A stretch of DNA of 64,000 nucleotides from Caballeronia sordidicola (GTDB lineage: Bacteria > Pseudomonadota > Gammaproteobacteria > Burkholderiales > Burkholderiaceae), in NCBI RefSeq assembly GCF_000729995.1, contig NZ_JNFG01000005.1, positions 1-64,000 of the forward strand, in the 5' to 3' direction. The position numbers and the translations under genes were made by a program. The notes below the pieces were generated by a model. It saw nothing but the letters and a program-made list of their open reading frames with translations. It was not told the origin of the DNA and did no database searches. This document shows positions 45,696 through 55,049 of this stretch, one piece after another; within the stretch, counting starts at the first letter, position 1; the number at the start of each line of letters is the position of its first letter.

Positions 45696-48662
45696 ATGGC
45701 GTCGGTTGCTTTATTTTCGCGATCAAAGTACAGGCGCGCTGGTTCATTCATGGATCGGCTGCTGTACAGCTTCTCCGTCTTCGTCGTCCCGGCGCTGATT
45801 GCGGTGGGTACGATCGCCACCCTGCTGTGGGCGCCGCACCAGTTCGAATCGAACGGAGCTGTTCCGCTGCCGCTGCACGTCATTAACGATACCCGCGGCA
45901 CGCTGGACCCTGCCAGCGCCCTGAAGGCGCTCGGACACGAGGCCGAGGTTGGCCGTTTCAGCACGCGACTGGCGGAAACGCCGGTCTGGTTTTCATTCGA
46001 TGTTCCCAACATGAGTCTGCAGCAGTCCACCTACGTGGAACTGCCGTCGCGTCACGCGCAGACGCTCGCTTGCTGGATCGCCTCTACGCTGCAGCCGCTC
46101 GGCACGGCGAACCGCCAGAGCACCACCAACGAAATTACTGCTGTTAAGGCAGGTTTCTCCATTCATCTTGGTCATCTCGCGCAATCGGTTCAAGTCGTCT
46201 GCCGTGGCACATTCTCCGGCCCGGCGCAGGTCAGCGCGCTCGCATGGGACGGCCAGGGTCTGCGCACTTCCGCGCTCGATTTTCAGGAAAGCTCGGGCAT
46301 GATCGGAGGCGGCCTGCTGACGCTCGCCGTATTCGTGTTCGTCACCGCGCTGATCAACCGCGAGTGGACGTACGTGATCTTCGCCGTGTGGCTGGTCGGC
46401 AATCTGCGGCTGTGCGCGAACGCGATGGGATGGGACATGCAGTGGACCGGTCGCTCGATCCCGCCGGACTTTCTGCAGCCACTGCGTCAATTCACCTTCG
46501 CTGCCTACTTTCTACTGACGGGCGCGCTTTTCAGCCAGTTGTTCCGTCGTGAGCTGAAGGTGGTGGGATATCGCCGGCTGCTGGGGCTTGGGCAATACAT
46601 AGGCATCGCCTTGCTGGTGTGCTCCGTGATCCTGCCCTATTCGCGCTTCATTCCGGCGCTTTGGATACTCGGCGGAAGTGGCATAGCCGTGCTTGTCTTC
46701 TTGCTCGCACGGATCGTCTGGCTCGCCCGCTCGCGCACCGTGCTCTGGTACGTTGGATCGCTTGCGATCGTATTATTCGCCACCTTCTCTGATGTGCTTG
46801 CCGCTGCGTTCAGCATCAAGTCGCTCTCGGGCGGCGTGAGCACGGTGATGGCCGCGTTGTCGTCGAGCATGATGGCCGCTTTCGCGATCGCCGAGCAGAT
46901 GCGCGCCGAACGCGAGCATCGGCGGCAGGCGCAAACGGAACTGCGTAATACCTATGACGTGACGCCCATAGGCCTCTTCACGCTCGACAGCGATGGTCAC
47001 TTCGTGCGCGCGAATCCCGCGTTGCAATCCATGCTCTCGCTGCAAAAGACTGAATACAAAGTGCGGCACTGGAACGACTATTTCGAATCGGGCGCCTGGG
47101 GTGCATTGCAGGCGCTGGCATCGAAGGGAAGTGAGGGCGAACTGGAGATGGGCGGCGCGGCATCGCGGGGCAATGGCGAACGTCGTTTCCTGCTCAAGGC
47201 CACGCGCTCGAACGGCTGGATCGAAGGCTCGCTGCAGGATGTGACCGAGCGTTCGAAAGCCGTTGAACGACTGCGGTTCCTGGCTGAGCACGACCCGCTC
47301 ACAGGGTCGCTTAACCGGCGCGGTGTGGAAAAGGCGATCGCGGCACAAAGCGAAGAAGGGACGTCGTGGGCGCTCGTGTACGTGGACCTGGATCGCTTCA
47401 AGCTCGTCAACGACCTGTTTGGCCATCGTGCTGGCGACGAAGTCCTGAAGCAGGTCGCCACGCGCACGCGGGTGTTGTTCGCAGCGGGGTTCCCGTTCGG
47501 GCGGATTGGCGGTGACGAATTCGTCTGCGTGATGGGTGGCATGTCGATAGACGAAGCCATCGACTGCTGTCATCACCTGATCAGTGCGTTGAGTGATGCG
47601 CCGTATCAGGTCGGCAATCGTGCGTTCCAGGTGAAGGCGTCGGTGGGACTGGTGGAGTGTTCGCATGGTGTACGTGTGCAGGACGCGCTCTCGCATGCGG
47701 ACCGTGCGTGCCGTGAGGCCAAGAAGAGTTCGAATGCGCGGATGGTGACGTATCGCAAGGGTGCGGCGGCTTTCGAGGAGCGGGCAGAGGAACTGAAGCT
47801 CGTTGAAACGCTGGGGCGCAATCGATTGCCTCCGGGCCTTTTCCTGGTGATGCAGCCGATCATGTCGCTGTCCGCACCCACCGAGTCGCTTAATTTCGAA
47901 GTGCTGCTGCGCATGCGGGCGCCCGATGGTGCGACGCTGCCCGCCGGCAAGGTGATCGTGGCGGCGGAGGAATCCGGCAACATTGCGGCGATTGATAAAT
48001 GGGTGATCACCACGTTACTTGAGTGGATTGAGAAACATCAGGCGTCGCTCACGAATACGCGTTTCATTTGCGTCAATCTCAGCGGGGGATCGCTGAACGA
48101 CGAGCAGTTCATGGAAGACGTCTTTGCATTGTTCGCGCGCTTCCGGCATATCGTGCCTTATCTGTGTCTTGAGATTACCGAGAGCGTCGCGTTGCATGAT
48201 CTTGGCAATACACAGCGTTTTATCGCGCGGGTGCATGAGATGGGCGGCAAGATTGCGCTCGACGATTTCGGCGCGGGGTATACGTCGTTTAAATATCTCA
48301 AGGATCTTTCCGCCGATGCACTCAAGATTGACGGCGAGTTTATTCGGACGATGTGTGCGCATCCGGCTGATATAGCCATTGTTGAAGCTATTGTTGCGTT
48401 GGCGCGTAATCTGGGAATGCGCAGCGTGGCTGAGTGGGTTGAGGATGTGGATACGCTGCGCGCGCTGAAGGAAATAGGCGTGGATTACGTGCAGGGATAT
48501 CTTATTGCCAGGCCGCAGGAAAGTAGTGCGATTCTTGCCGCGTCGTCGGCGGCGAGTTTTGTGAAGGATTTGGAAGTGGTGCAGTTTATTGAGAGTATTG
48601 TCGTGCCGGATAAGTCGTTGGCGTTTACCTTCGATGTGATTGCTAAAGCGGGGTTGCACTGA
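45696..48662 (+). CDS. Membrane GGDEF-EAL protein with 7TM sensor and PAS
   Basis: 988 residues (970 if started at ATG 45750). One N-terminal helix, a periplasmic domain ~50-200, a seven-helix membrane module ~200-390 (7TMR-DISM-like), a PAS-like domain ~420-525, GGDEF ~540-700 with intact RIGGDEF (~602-608), and EAL ~715-960. The EAL motif is EVLLR (Ala to Val, a tolerated change); NLSGGS, CLEITES, LDDFGAGYTS and AEWVED supply metal and catalytic positions. It probably both makes and breaks c-di-GMP. Confidence 0.93.
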   Translation: MASVALFSRSKYRRAGSFMDRLLYSFSVFVVPALIAVGTIATLLWAPHQFESNGAVPLPLHVINDTRGTLDPASALKALGHEAEVGRFSTRLAETPVWFSFDVPNMSLQQSTYVELPSRHAQTLACWIASTLQPLGTANRQSTTNEITAVKAGFSIHLGHLAQSVQVVCRGTFSGPAQVSALAWDGQGLRTSALDFQESSGMIGGGLLTLAVFVFVTALINREWTYVIFAVWLVGNLRLCANAMGWDMQWTGRSIPPDFLQPLRQFTFAAYFLLTGALFSQLFRRELKVVGYRRLLGLGQYIGIALLVCSVILPYSRFIPALWILGGSGIAVLVFLLARIVWLARSRTVLWYVGSLAIVLFATFSDVLAAAFSIKSLSGGVSTVMAALSSSMMAAFAIAEQMRAEREHRRQAQTELRNTYDVTPIGLFTLDSDGHFVRANPALQSMLSLQKTEYKVRHWNDYFESGAWGALQALASKGSEGELEMGGAASRGNGERRFLLKATRSNGWIEGSLQDVTERSKAVERLRFLAEHDPLTGSLNRRGVEKAIAAQSEEGTSWALVYVDLDRFKLVNDLFGHRAGDEVLKQVATRTRVLFAAGFPFGRIGGDEFVCVMGGMSIDEAIDCCHHLISALSDAPYQVGNRAFQVKASVGLVECSHGVRVQDALSHADRACREAKKSSNARMVTYRKGAAAFEERAEELKLVETLGRNRLPPGLFLVMQPIMSLSAPTESLNFEVLLRMRAPDGATLPAGKVIVAAEESGNIAAIDKWVITTLLEWIEKHQASLTNTRFICVNLSGGSLNDEQFMEDVFALFARFRHIVPYLCLEITESVALHDLGNTQRFIARVHEMGGKIALDDFGAGYTSFKYLKDLSADALKIDGEFIRTMCAHPADIAIVEAIVALARNLGMRSVAEWVEDVDTLRALKEIGVDYVQGYLIARPQESSAILAASSAASFVKDLEVVQFIESIVVPDKSLAFTFDVIAKAGLH

Positions 48663-48677
48663 GGGGTTTGGGGGGGC

Positions 48678-48797
48678 TGGGTTGGCAGGTTCTGGGGTTA
48701 GCGGTCGGAGTCTATGCCGGGTTGCCAGGTTCCTGCGTTAGCGGTCTGAGTCAATGCCGGGTTGCTGCTTTCAGTGTTAGTGGTCTGCGTGATTCGG
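48678..48797 (+). repeat. Three ~40-bp tandem repeats
   Basis: Units beginning 48678, 48718 and 48758 share gggttg...agcggtc...; they differ at several bases. They form the outer part of the left inverted-repeat arm; the right arm has matching degenerate copies. Confidence 0.65.
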
Positions 48798-48987
48798 ATT
48801 TTCTCTTTATCACTATTAGCCACTGTGCGTGGCGGCACGTCATTTCTTTGTCCAAAGCGACAAAGAAACGAAGCAAAGAAAGCGCTTTCAGAACGAGGGC
48901 TCGTAAGTTGACCTAGCGTGCAGTTTCCAAGTTTTTGGCACCCCAAAAGCACGGTGCTCGCAAGAGCGACGGATGTGTGAACCCCTC
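48718..48987 (+). repeat. Left arm of a 270-bp inverted repeat pair
   Basis: Runs outward-in from CGGGTTGCCAGGTTCCTGCG to GTGTGAACCCCTC. It matches, as reverse complement with a low number of substitutions and no net indel, the sequence at 49383-49652. It contains the CAAAGAAACGAAGCAAAGAA block common in Burkholderiales intergenic repeats. No transposase gene is present. Confidence 0.85.
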
Positions 48988-49382
48988 TTTCTCCGAACAC
49001 GGATACCCACACGCTTCGCCACCAGTGACTGAACCTGCAAAAGGTGCACCCCGCGCTATCCGCGGACAACCATTCAGCAATTTGTATGCATCCCGAACCA
49101 CGTCGCCAACCGCTAAGAACAAAGCCCCCAGAATGCGTGAGGCCGTACCGCACGAATAACACTGCGAGTCGCACAATTAACCCACCAAAATATATAGCGG
49201 TATGCGTCGGGTCGTGTGGCCAACGAAGATAACAGCGCAGATTACTCAGCAGCACAGACTACTAAATTAATCTCCGAAAAATGAAGCCGTAAATACGCGT
49301 AAGGCCGCGTTGGTTCTTTGGCAATGGTGCTTGCCCGAGAGCGTACGGGGCGAAGCGTGTGCGTGTAAGAATTCGCGAGAAG
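48988..49382. other. Centre between inverted repeats, no gene supported
   Basis: The 395-base centre plus the arms contain open frames of up to 185 codons on the minus strand (48698-49255), but these are Cys/Ser-rich with no recognisable domain, and about half of each comes from the repeat arm. I do not call a gene. Confidence 0.45.
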
Positions 49383-49652
49383 GAGGGGTTCACACATCCG
49401 TCGCTCTGGCGAGCACCGTGCTTTTGGGGTGCCAAAAACGCGGAAATTGCACGCTAGGTCAACTTACGAGCCCGCGTTTTGAAAGCGCTTTCTTTGCTTC
49501 GTTTCTTTGTCGCTTTGGACAAAGAAATGACGTGCCGCCACGCACAGTGGCTAATAGTGATAAAGAAAAAAGCCAACTCAGGCAGACCGCTAAGGCCGAA
49601 AGCAGCAACCCGGCATTGACCCCGACCGCTAACGCAGGAACCTGGCAACCCG
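49383..49652 (-). repeat. Right arm of a 270-bp inverted repeat pair
   Basis: Reverse complement of the left arm at 48718-48987. The 395-base centre (48988-49382) has no similarity between its halves that I can see. Short open frames in the two arms encode the same peptide on opposite strands, e.g. HTSVALASTVLLGCQK, which is a by-product of the duplication. Confidence 0.85.
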
Positions 49653-49710
49653 ACCCCGACCTACCGCCCCCCGACCGACCAAAACCGGTCCACCGGCGCG
49701 AGCGAAACCC

Positions 49711-49914
49711 CTAGTTCATTTCATTCAATATCTTTGTCGCCGCGATCGGAATGCGCGTGTCATCCCACTGCGCGAGCCATTGCACCTCCTTCGTCGTGAA
49801 AAACCCAGGCTGGTTCCGCAATGCAAACTGCAGCGAATCCACAATGTGATCCCTGATGATCTGGGGCGAATCTTCGTCGGTGACGATCGCGTGAAGGGCT
49901 TCGAGTGCGCTCAT
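49711..49914 (-). CDS. Small hypothetical protein
   Basis: 67 residues from the ATG at 49914 (MSALEALHAIVTDEDSPQII); the frame is open to 49992. Helical pattern, with Q-F-A-L-R-N and WLAQWDD; no signal or membrane segment. Function unknown. It lies next to the inverted repeat pair. Confidence 0.55.
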   Translation of the reverse strand: MSALEALHAIVTDEDSPQIIRDHIVDSLQFALRNQPGFFTTKEVQWLAQWDDTRIPIAATKILNEMN

Positions 49915-50167
49915 GGTGCAGGTGACCAAGATAATGGGTTGGCAAAAATGCTGGTAAACCATAACCCGATAAAAATCCGAAAAACAATTCAATTCAACGC
50001 TTTCTCAAGCTATTTTCGGCTCCTCAGTGTTTTTACGTAGACGCGGCGCAACAATCGCTGCTTGCGCAGCCCCCATTGATGTTCAAAGCAATGTAATTGC
50101 TCTCATGCTGCACTGCACCGTTTGGGTTCCGCTTCATTTTCTTGACTTGTCTCCTCGTGGCTGCTGT

Positions 50168-50192
50168 ACTAAATAAAGTCAATTGATTTAGT
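50168..50192. promoter_or_regulatory. Inverted repeat ACTAAAT-N11-ATTTAGT before frcB, candidate ROK operator
   Basis: Perfect 7-bp arms at 50168-50174 and 50186-50192 with an 11-base AT-rich spacer, 66 bases before the frcB start. ROK repressors such as NagC and Mlc bind ATTT-type half-sites with similar spacing, and a ROK gene ends this operon, so autoregulation is likely (inference). Confidence 0.55.
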
Positions 50193-50257
50193 CGGCGAAC
50201 GCGTCCGGTGCGCTTCCTCTCGAAGCCGCGGGCGAATAAAAACCTATGGAGCGAGAC

Positions 50258-51253
50258 ATGAAAAATCTTCGGCGTGCTGTCGCACGTGCGTCCTTCCTCG
50301 GACTTGCAGTGGCGTCGCTGGTGAGCTCAGGCGCGGCAACGGCGGCTGACCAGATCGCGATCGGCCTGATCACCAAGACCGATACCAATCCATTCTTCGT
50401 CAAGATGAAACAGGGCGCCGAAGAAGCCGCCACGAAAGGCGGCGTCAAACTCATCACCGCAGCCGGCAAGTTCGACGGCGACAACGCCACCCAGGTGACC
50501 GCGGTCGAGAACATGATGACGGCCGGTGTGAAAGCCATCCTCATCACGCCGAGCGATACCAAGGCCATCGTTCCGACGCTCAAGAAAGCGCGCGCCGCAG
50601 GCATTCTCGTGATCGCACTCGACACGCCGACCGATCCGCAAGATGCCACCGACGCGCTGTTCGCCACCGACAACTTCAAGGCCGGCGTGCTGATCGGCGA
50701 ATACGCCAAAGCCTCCTTCGCCGGTAAGCCCGCGAAGATCGCCACGCTCGACCTCGCGCCCGGCGTGACCGTGGGTGTACTGCGTCATAACGGCTTCCTG
50801 CAAGGCTTCGGCGTGAAAGAGGGCGACCCATCGATCGTGTGCAGCCAGGATACCCGCGGGGACCAGTCGAAGGGCCAGACGGCGATGGAAAACTGCCTGC
50901 AGAAGGTGCCTGACATCAACCTCGTTTATACGATCAACGAACCCGCAGCGGCGGGTGCGTACCGCGCGCTCAAGGCAGCGGGCAAGGATAAGGACGTGAT
51001 GATCGTGTCCATCGACGGCGGCTGTGAAGGCGTGCGCAACGTGAAAGCCGGCAGCTTCGCCGCCACCTCGCAGCAATACCCGCTCGTGATGGCAGCGCAA
51101 GGCGTGCAAGCAGGGATTGAATTCGCGAAGACGGGCAAGAAGGCGACCGGCTATCACGACACCGGCGTCACGCTCATCAGCGACAAACCCGTATCTGGCG
51201 TCGCAGCCAAGGACACGAAGTTCGGGCTGGACAACTGCTGGGGCAACAAGTAA
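50258..51253 (+). CDS. frcB: Sugar ABC transporter periplasmic binding protein (fructose type)
   Basis: 331 residues from the ATG at 50258 (GGAG 6 bases upstream). Sec signal peptide ~1-29 (cleavage after ATAA). Type 1 periplasmic binding fold: IAIGLITKTDTNPFFVKMKQ, VKAILITPSDTKAIVPTLKK, VIALDTPTD, and DNCWGNK at the C-terminus. First gene of an importer operon; fructose specificity is inferred from the FrcB-FrcC-FrcA-ROK layout. Confidence 0.88.
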   Translation: MKNLRRAVARASFLGLAVASLVSSGAATAADQIAIGLITKTDTNPFFVKMKQGAEEAATKGGVKLITAAGKFDGDNATQVTAVENMMTAGVKAILITPSDTKAIVPTLKKARAAGILVIALDTPTDPQDATDALFATDNFKAGVLIGEYAKASFAGKPAKIATLDLAPGVTVGVLRHNGFLQGFGVKEGDPSIVCSQDTRGDQSKGQTAMENCLQKVPDINLVYTINEPAAAGAYRALKAAGKDKDVMIVSIDGGCEGVRNVKAGSFAATSQQYPLVMAAQGVQAGIEFAKTGKKATGYHDTGVTLISDKPVSGVAAKDTKFGLDNCWGNK

Positions 51254-51375
51254 GCCGTCGCGCCGCATTTGACCCGCATCTGAAGGTATGGCCCGGACAA
51301 TGAGCCTCACGGCATTTCAAGTCCGGGTCGCGCGAGCGGCGCATTTTTTCGATGTTGCTGTCGAGGTCCCCAGTC

Positions 51376-52362
51376 ATGACGCAATCCACCTCCCCCGCAG
51401 CCGGCCGCGCGACGTTCTCTGATCGTCTGCCGTCGCTTGCCGATATCGGTCCGCTAGCAGCGCTTGTGATCGCGTGCGCTTTCTTCATCTGGCAAAGCAA
51501 CCGGTTTCTATCGATACAAAATCTCTCGCTGATACTTCAGCAGACCATGGTCGTGGCGGTGATCGCGATCGGCCAGACGCTGATCGTGCTGACCGGCGGA
51601 ATCGACTTGTCGTGCGGCATGTTGATGGCATTCGGTTCCATCGTGATGACGAAGTTCGCCGTCACCCTGGGCGTACCGCCCGTGCTCGCCATCATCTGCG
51701 GCGTGGCCGCCAGCACATTGTTCGGATTGCTGAACGGTACGCTCATCACGAAGATCAAGTTGCCCGCGTTTATCGTCACGCTGGGGACGCTGAACATAGC
51801 GTTCGCGCTGACGCAGGTGTACTCGAATGCCGAGAGCGTCTCGAACTTGCCGGATGCCATGATGTTCTTCGGCAATACCTTCCATCTGGGCGGCGCGGAG
51901 GTCACGTATGGCACCGTGCTGACGCTGTTGATGTACCTCGTGGTGTGGTTCGTCCTGCGCGATACCGTGCCCGGCCGGCATCTCTACGCACTCGGTAACA
52001 ATGCCGAAGCTGCGCGGCTGATGGGACTTTCGTCGCAGAAGATCCTGATCACCGTGTACACGCTCGCGGGCTTTTTCTATGGCATCGCGGCGCTCTTGTC
52101 GGTGGCGCGAACCGGCGTGGGCGATCCACAGGCGGGCCAGACCGAGAACCTCGACAGCATCACGGCCGTCGTGCTCGGCGGCACGAGTCTGTTCGGTGGA
52201 CGCGGCACGATTGTCGGGACCTTGCTGGGCGCGTTGATTGTCGGCGTGTTCCGCAATGGCCTGACGCTGATTGGCGTGTCGTCGGTTTATCAGATTCTGA
52301 TAACAGGCATCCTGGTGATCCTCGCGGTCGCCGCCGATAAACTCGCGCGTCCCCGCGCCTGA
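51376..52362 (+). CDS. frcC: Sugar ABC transporter permease (fructose type)
   Basis: 328 residues from the ATG at 51376, with ~10 helices. QTLIVLTGGIDLSCGMLMAF and LYALGNNAEAARLMGLSSQK (cytosolic coupling loop) are typical of RbsC-like permeases; VVLGGTSLFGGRGTIVGTLL is the family C-terminal motif. It probably dimerises to form the channel. frcA follows 12 bases later. Confidence 0.92.
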   Translation: MTQSTSPAAGRATFSDRLPSLADIGPLAALVIACAFFIWQSNRFLSIQNLSLILQQTMVVAVIAIGQTLIVLTGGIDLSCGMLMAFGSIVMTKFAVTLGVPPVLAIICGVAASTLFGLLNGTLITKIKLPAFIVTLGTLNIAFALTQVYSNAESVSNLPDAMMFFGNTFHLGGAEVTYGTVLTLLMYLVVWFVLRDTVPGRHLYALGNNAEAARLMGLSSQKILITVYTLAGFFYGIAALLSVARTGVGDPQAGQTENLDSITAVVLGGTSLFGGRGTIVGTLLGALIVGVFRNGLTLIGVSSVYQILITGILVILAVAADKLARPRA

Positions 52363-52374
52363 GGAGCCAAGCTC

Positions 52375-53157
52375 ATGAACGACACAATCAAACCCGTTCT
52401 GGAAGCACGCGGCGTCATCAAGCGCTATGGTTCCGTGACCGCACTCGACGGCGTCGATTTCGAACTGATGCCCGGCGAGATCATGGCGGTGATCGGCGAC
52501 AACGGGGCAGGCAAGTCGTCGCTGATCAAGGCGCTTTCCGGTGCCCTCGTGCCCGACGAAGGCGAGATCCTGCTGGACGGAAAACCCGTGCATTTTCGCA
52601 GTCCGCTCGATGCGCGCTCGCAAGGTATTGAAACCGTCTATCAGGACCTTGCCGTAGCACCGGCGATGAGCATTGCGGAAAATCTTTTTCTTGGGCGCGA
52701 GATAAGACGCCCCGGCATCCTCGGCTCCGTGTTCATGATGATCGACAAGCGGCGCATGTTGCAGGAAGCCATCGCGCATATGGAGGGTTTGCAGATCGGC
52801 ATCCGTTCGATGAAGCAGGCTGTCGAGACACTTTCCGGTGGTCAGCGCCAAGGCGTGGCGGTGGCGCGCAGCGCGGCGTTCGCGCGGCATGTGGTGATCC
52901 TTGATGAACCCACCGCCGCGCTCGGCGTAAAGGAATCGAACATGGTCCTGGAGTTGATCCGGCGCGTGCGCGATCGCGGGCTGCCCGTGATTCTCATCAG
53001 TCACAACATGCCGCATGTGTTCGAGATCGCCGACCGCATTCATATCCAGCGGCTGGGGCGACGCGCGGCGCTGGTCAAGACGAAAGACATCCATATGTCG
53101 GAAGCCGTGGCCATCATGACCGGTGCGAAGCAGGCTGACGTGCAGGCGATCGCCTGA
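52375..53157 (+). CDS. frcA: Sugar ABC transporter ATPase (fructose type, single ABC domain)
   Basis: 260 residues with one ABC domain, unlike the ~500-residue two-domain RbsA type. Walker A GDNGAGKSS (~40-48), signature LSGGQRQG (~150), Walker B VVILDEPTAAL (~170) and switch His in ILISHNMPHV. The single domain is typical of FrcA. Confidence 0.93.
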   Translation: MNDTIKPVLEARGVIKRYGSVTALDGVDFELMPGEIMAVIGDNGAGKSSLIKALSGALVPDEGEILLDGKPVHFRSPLDARSQGIETVYQDLAVAPAMSIAENLFLGREIRRPGILGSVFMMIDKRRMLQEAIAHMEGLQIGIRSMKQAVETLSGGQRQGVAVARSAAFARHVVILDEPTAALGVKESNMVLELIRRVRDRGLPVILISHNMPHVFEIADRIHIQRLGRRAALVKTKDIHMSEAVAIMTGAKQADVQAIA

Positions 53158-53176
53158 GAAGCGAGGCTGAAAAGCG

Positions 53177-54379
53177 ATGACGCCTTCAATGCCCGCAAGC
53201 ACGGCAACGCCGAAGCCGGCCGGCATGCGGCAGATGAACGAGCGCATCGTGCTTCAGGCGGTGCGCGTCCACGGTCCATGCCCCAAGTCCGAGATCGCGC
53301 GCCTGACGCATCTGAGCACGCAGACCACGTCGCTGATTGTTGATCGCCTGATAGACGACGGCTTGCTCGCCCGCGAGGCCAGGACACGCGTGCAGGGACG
53401 CATGGGGCAGCCGTCGGTGCCGATCTCGCTGCGCGCTGATGGGGCTTTTTCCATCGGCGTGAAAGTGGGACGCCGAAGTCTCGATGTGCTGACCATGGAT
53501 TTCGCGGGCCAGGTCCACGCGCGGGATGTGAGCGAGTATGCGTATCCCGATCCGCGTACTGTGTTCGCTTTGCTCAGCGGGAAGATAGACCAGATGATGG
53601 TCTCGCTCGGCAGCGACGCTGCGAAGGTCGTTGGAATAGGCGTCGCGGCGCCGTTATGGCTTGGCGGCTGGCGCAATTTCTTCGATACCCCGCCGGACGT
53701 CTTCGCGGCATGGAACGAGATCGATATCTGCGCGCGGGTCCAGGCGCTGACCACGTTGCCGGTGGAGTTCGCGAAAGATACGACCGCTGCCTGCGCCGCT
53801 GAATTGCTGATGGGGCAAGGGCGCGGACTGGGCGACTTTCTCTATGTGTTTATCGGCACGTTCATTGGCGGCGGCCTGGTCATCGATGGACGGCTGCATG
53901 CCGGGCCCAAAGGGAATGCCGGTGCGATCGGGTCGTTTCCGCTGATGAGCGAAGGCACGCCGCAGTTGCTCAACGTAGCGTCGGTGTATGTGCTGGAAAA
54001 ACGCTTCACCAATGCCGGTTTTCCCGCCGCCGCCGCTCACGATCACCGTGCGTTGTCGCCGGAGTTGTGGCCTCTGTGCGAGGCATGGCTCGACGCCGCC
54101 TGCCCGGCGCTCGCCACGGCCATTGCAACGGCCGCGGCGCTGGTCGATGTCGACGCGATCGTGATCGACGGGGAGCTGGATCGCCAGTTGTTGCGGGAAG
54201 TATTGAGCCGGACCCATAGCGCGCTCGATGCCTTCGACTGGCAGGGGATGGTGCGGCCCCGACTGGTTGAAGGGGAGATTGGCGCCGACGCCCGCGCGAT
54301 GGGCGGTGCAATCCTGCCGTTGTACGCGCACTTCGCGCCCCGGCATGTGTTGTTCCTGAAATCGGGGATGAGCGCCTGA
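53177..54379 (+). CDS. ROK family transcriptional regulator
   Basis: 400 residues. Winged HTH ~25-75 (CPKSEIARLTHLSTQTTSLI) and the ROK/sugar-kinase fold (~95-390). The Cys cluster that binds Zn in NagC and Mlc (CxCGxxGC) is missing: the corresponding region after GNAGAIG has no Cys, so it is a divergent ROK regulator. Start 19 bases after frcA, so it is in the same operon; likely a sugar-responsive regulator of the importer. Confidence 0.9.
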   Translation: MTPSMPASTATPKPAGMRQMNERIVLQAVRVHGPCPKSEIARLTHLSTQTTSLIVDRLIDDGLLAREARTRVQGRMGQPSVPISLRADGAFSIGVKVGRRSLDVLTMDFAGQVHARDVSEYAYPDPRTVFALLSGKIDQMMVSLGSDAAKVVGIGVAAPLWLGGWRNFFDTPPDVFAAWNEIDICARVQALTTLPVEFAKDTTAACAAELLMGQGRGLGDFLYVFIGTFIGGGLVIDGRLHAGPKGNAGAIGSFPLMSEGTPQLLNVASVYVLEKRFTNAGFPAAAAHDHRALSPELWPLCEAWLDAACPALATAIATAAALVDVDAIVIDGELDRQLLREVLSRTHSALDAFDWQGMVRPRLVEGEIGADARAMGGAILPLYAHFAPRHVLFLKSGMSA

Positions 54380-54470
54380 CAGGTGCTCAGTCGCGGCTCG
54401 GCTTCAATCAGTGCCTTCCGCCCGGCGAGTTCTTCCGCCACACCTTGCGGCGCTGGCGGCCAACAAAATG

Positions 54471-54508
54471 AAAAAGGCTGCTCCAACCTTCGTTGGAGCA
54501 GCCTTTTT
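54471..54508. terminator. Strong bidirectional terminator
   Basis: Perfect 17-bp stem: AAAAAGGCTGCTCCAAC (54471-54487), loop CTTC, GTTGGAGCAGCCTTTTT (54492-54508). It serves the frc operon and the opposing gene at 54545. Confidence 0.93.
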
Positions 54509-54544
54509 CATCCGACCCGAAAACGCATACGGGTCTCACGTGGT

Positions 54545-54799
54545 TCAGGCCCGGCGGCGCACGACCAGCCCCCAGACGAACAGCAGGACGATAGCGCCGA
54601 CCACGGAGGCAATCCAGCCCGCAGCCTGTCCTTCGTGATACCAGCCGAGCGCGCGGCCGGCGTAGCCTGCCACGAGTGAGCCGGCAATGCCCAGCAGAAT
54701 GGTCATGATCCAGCCGATGCTGTTGTCGCCCGGTTTGATCGCCCTCGCGATCAAACCAATAATGCCGCCAACGATAATAGTGCCGATAAGTGAAAGCAT
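54545..54799 (-). CDS. GlsB/YeaQ/YmgE family stress membrane protein
   Basis: 84 residues, three membrane helices with Gly-rich packing: TIIVGGIIGLIARAIKPGDN, IMTILLGIAGSLVAGYAGRA and GWIASVVGAIVLLFVWGLVV. The family is stress-associated and of unknown molecular role. Confidence 0.9.
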   Translation of the reverse strand: MLSLIGTIIVGGIIGLIARAIKPGDNSIGWIMTILLGIAGSLVAGYAGRALGWYHEGQAAGWIASVVGAIVLLFVWGLVVRRRA

Positions 54800-55049
54800 G
54801 CAGATTCCTTCGTAGTGTTGTCAAAACGCCCGACATTGCGGGCGCGCGCCGGCGCAACTTTGCGCGCGACACTTCTGCAACAAAAAAGTCGGGCGGCGCG
54901 CAAAGTGCTCGTCGAGTAGACCGATCGGCCGGCGTGTGGGCATTTTCGACGATCTCGCGCCATCCGGCAGGTTAAAATTCGTCGCATCGGCACTGTGCAA
55001 CACCCGCGTGCTCCCACACCGTTTCATGCAACTCGAGCTTCTTATTCCC

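Noticed and set aside
48698..49255. 185-codon minus-strand open frame in the inverted repeat region
   Set aside because: Half of it is repeat-arm sequence that also appears as a frame in the other arm; no domain, and codon content looks non-coding.
51508..53247. 579-codon minus-strand open frame opposite frcC and frcA
   Set aside because: Antisense shadow of the permease and ATPase; His/Asp/Arg-rich with no motif.
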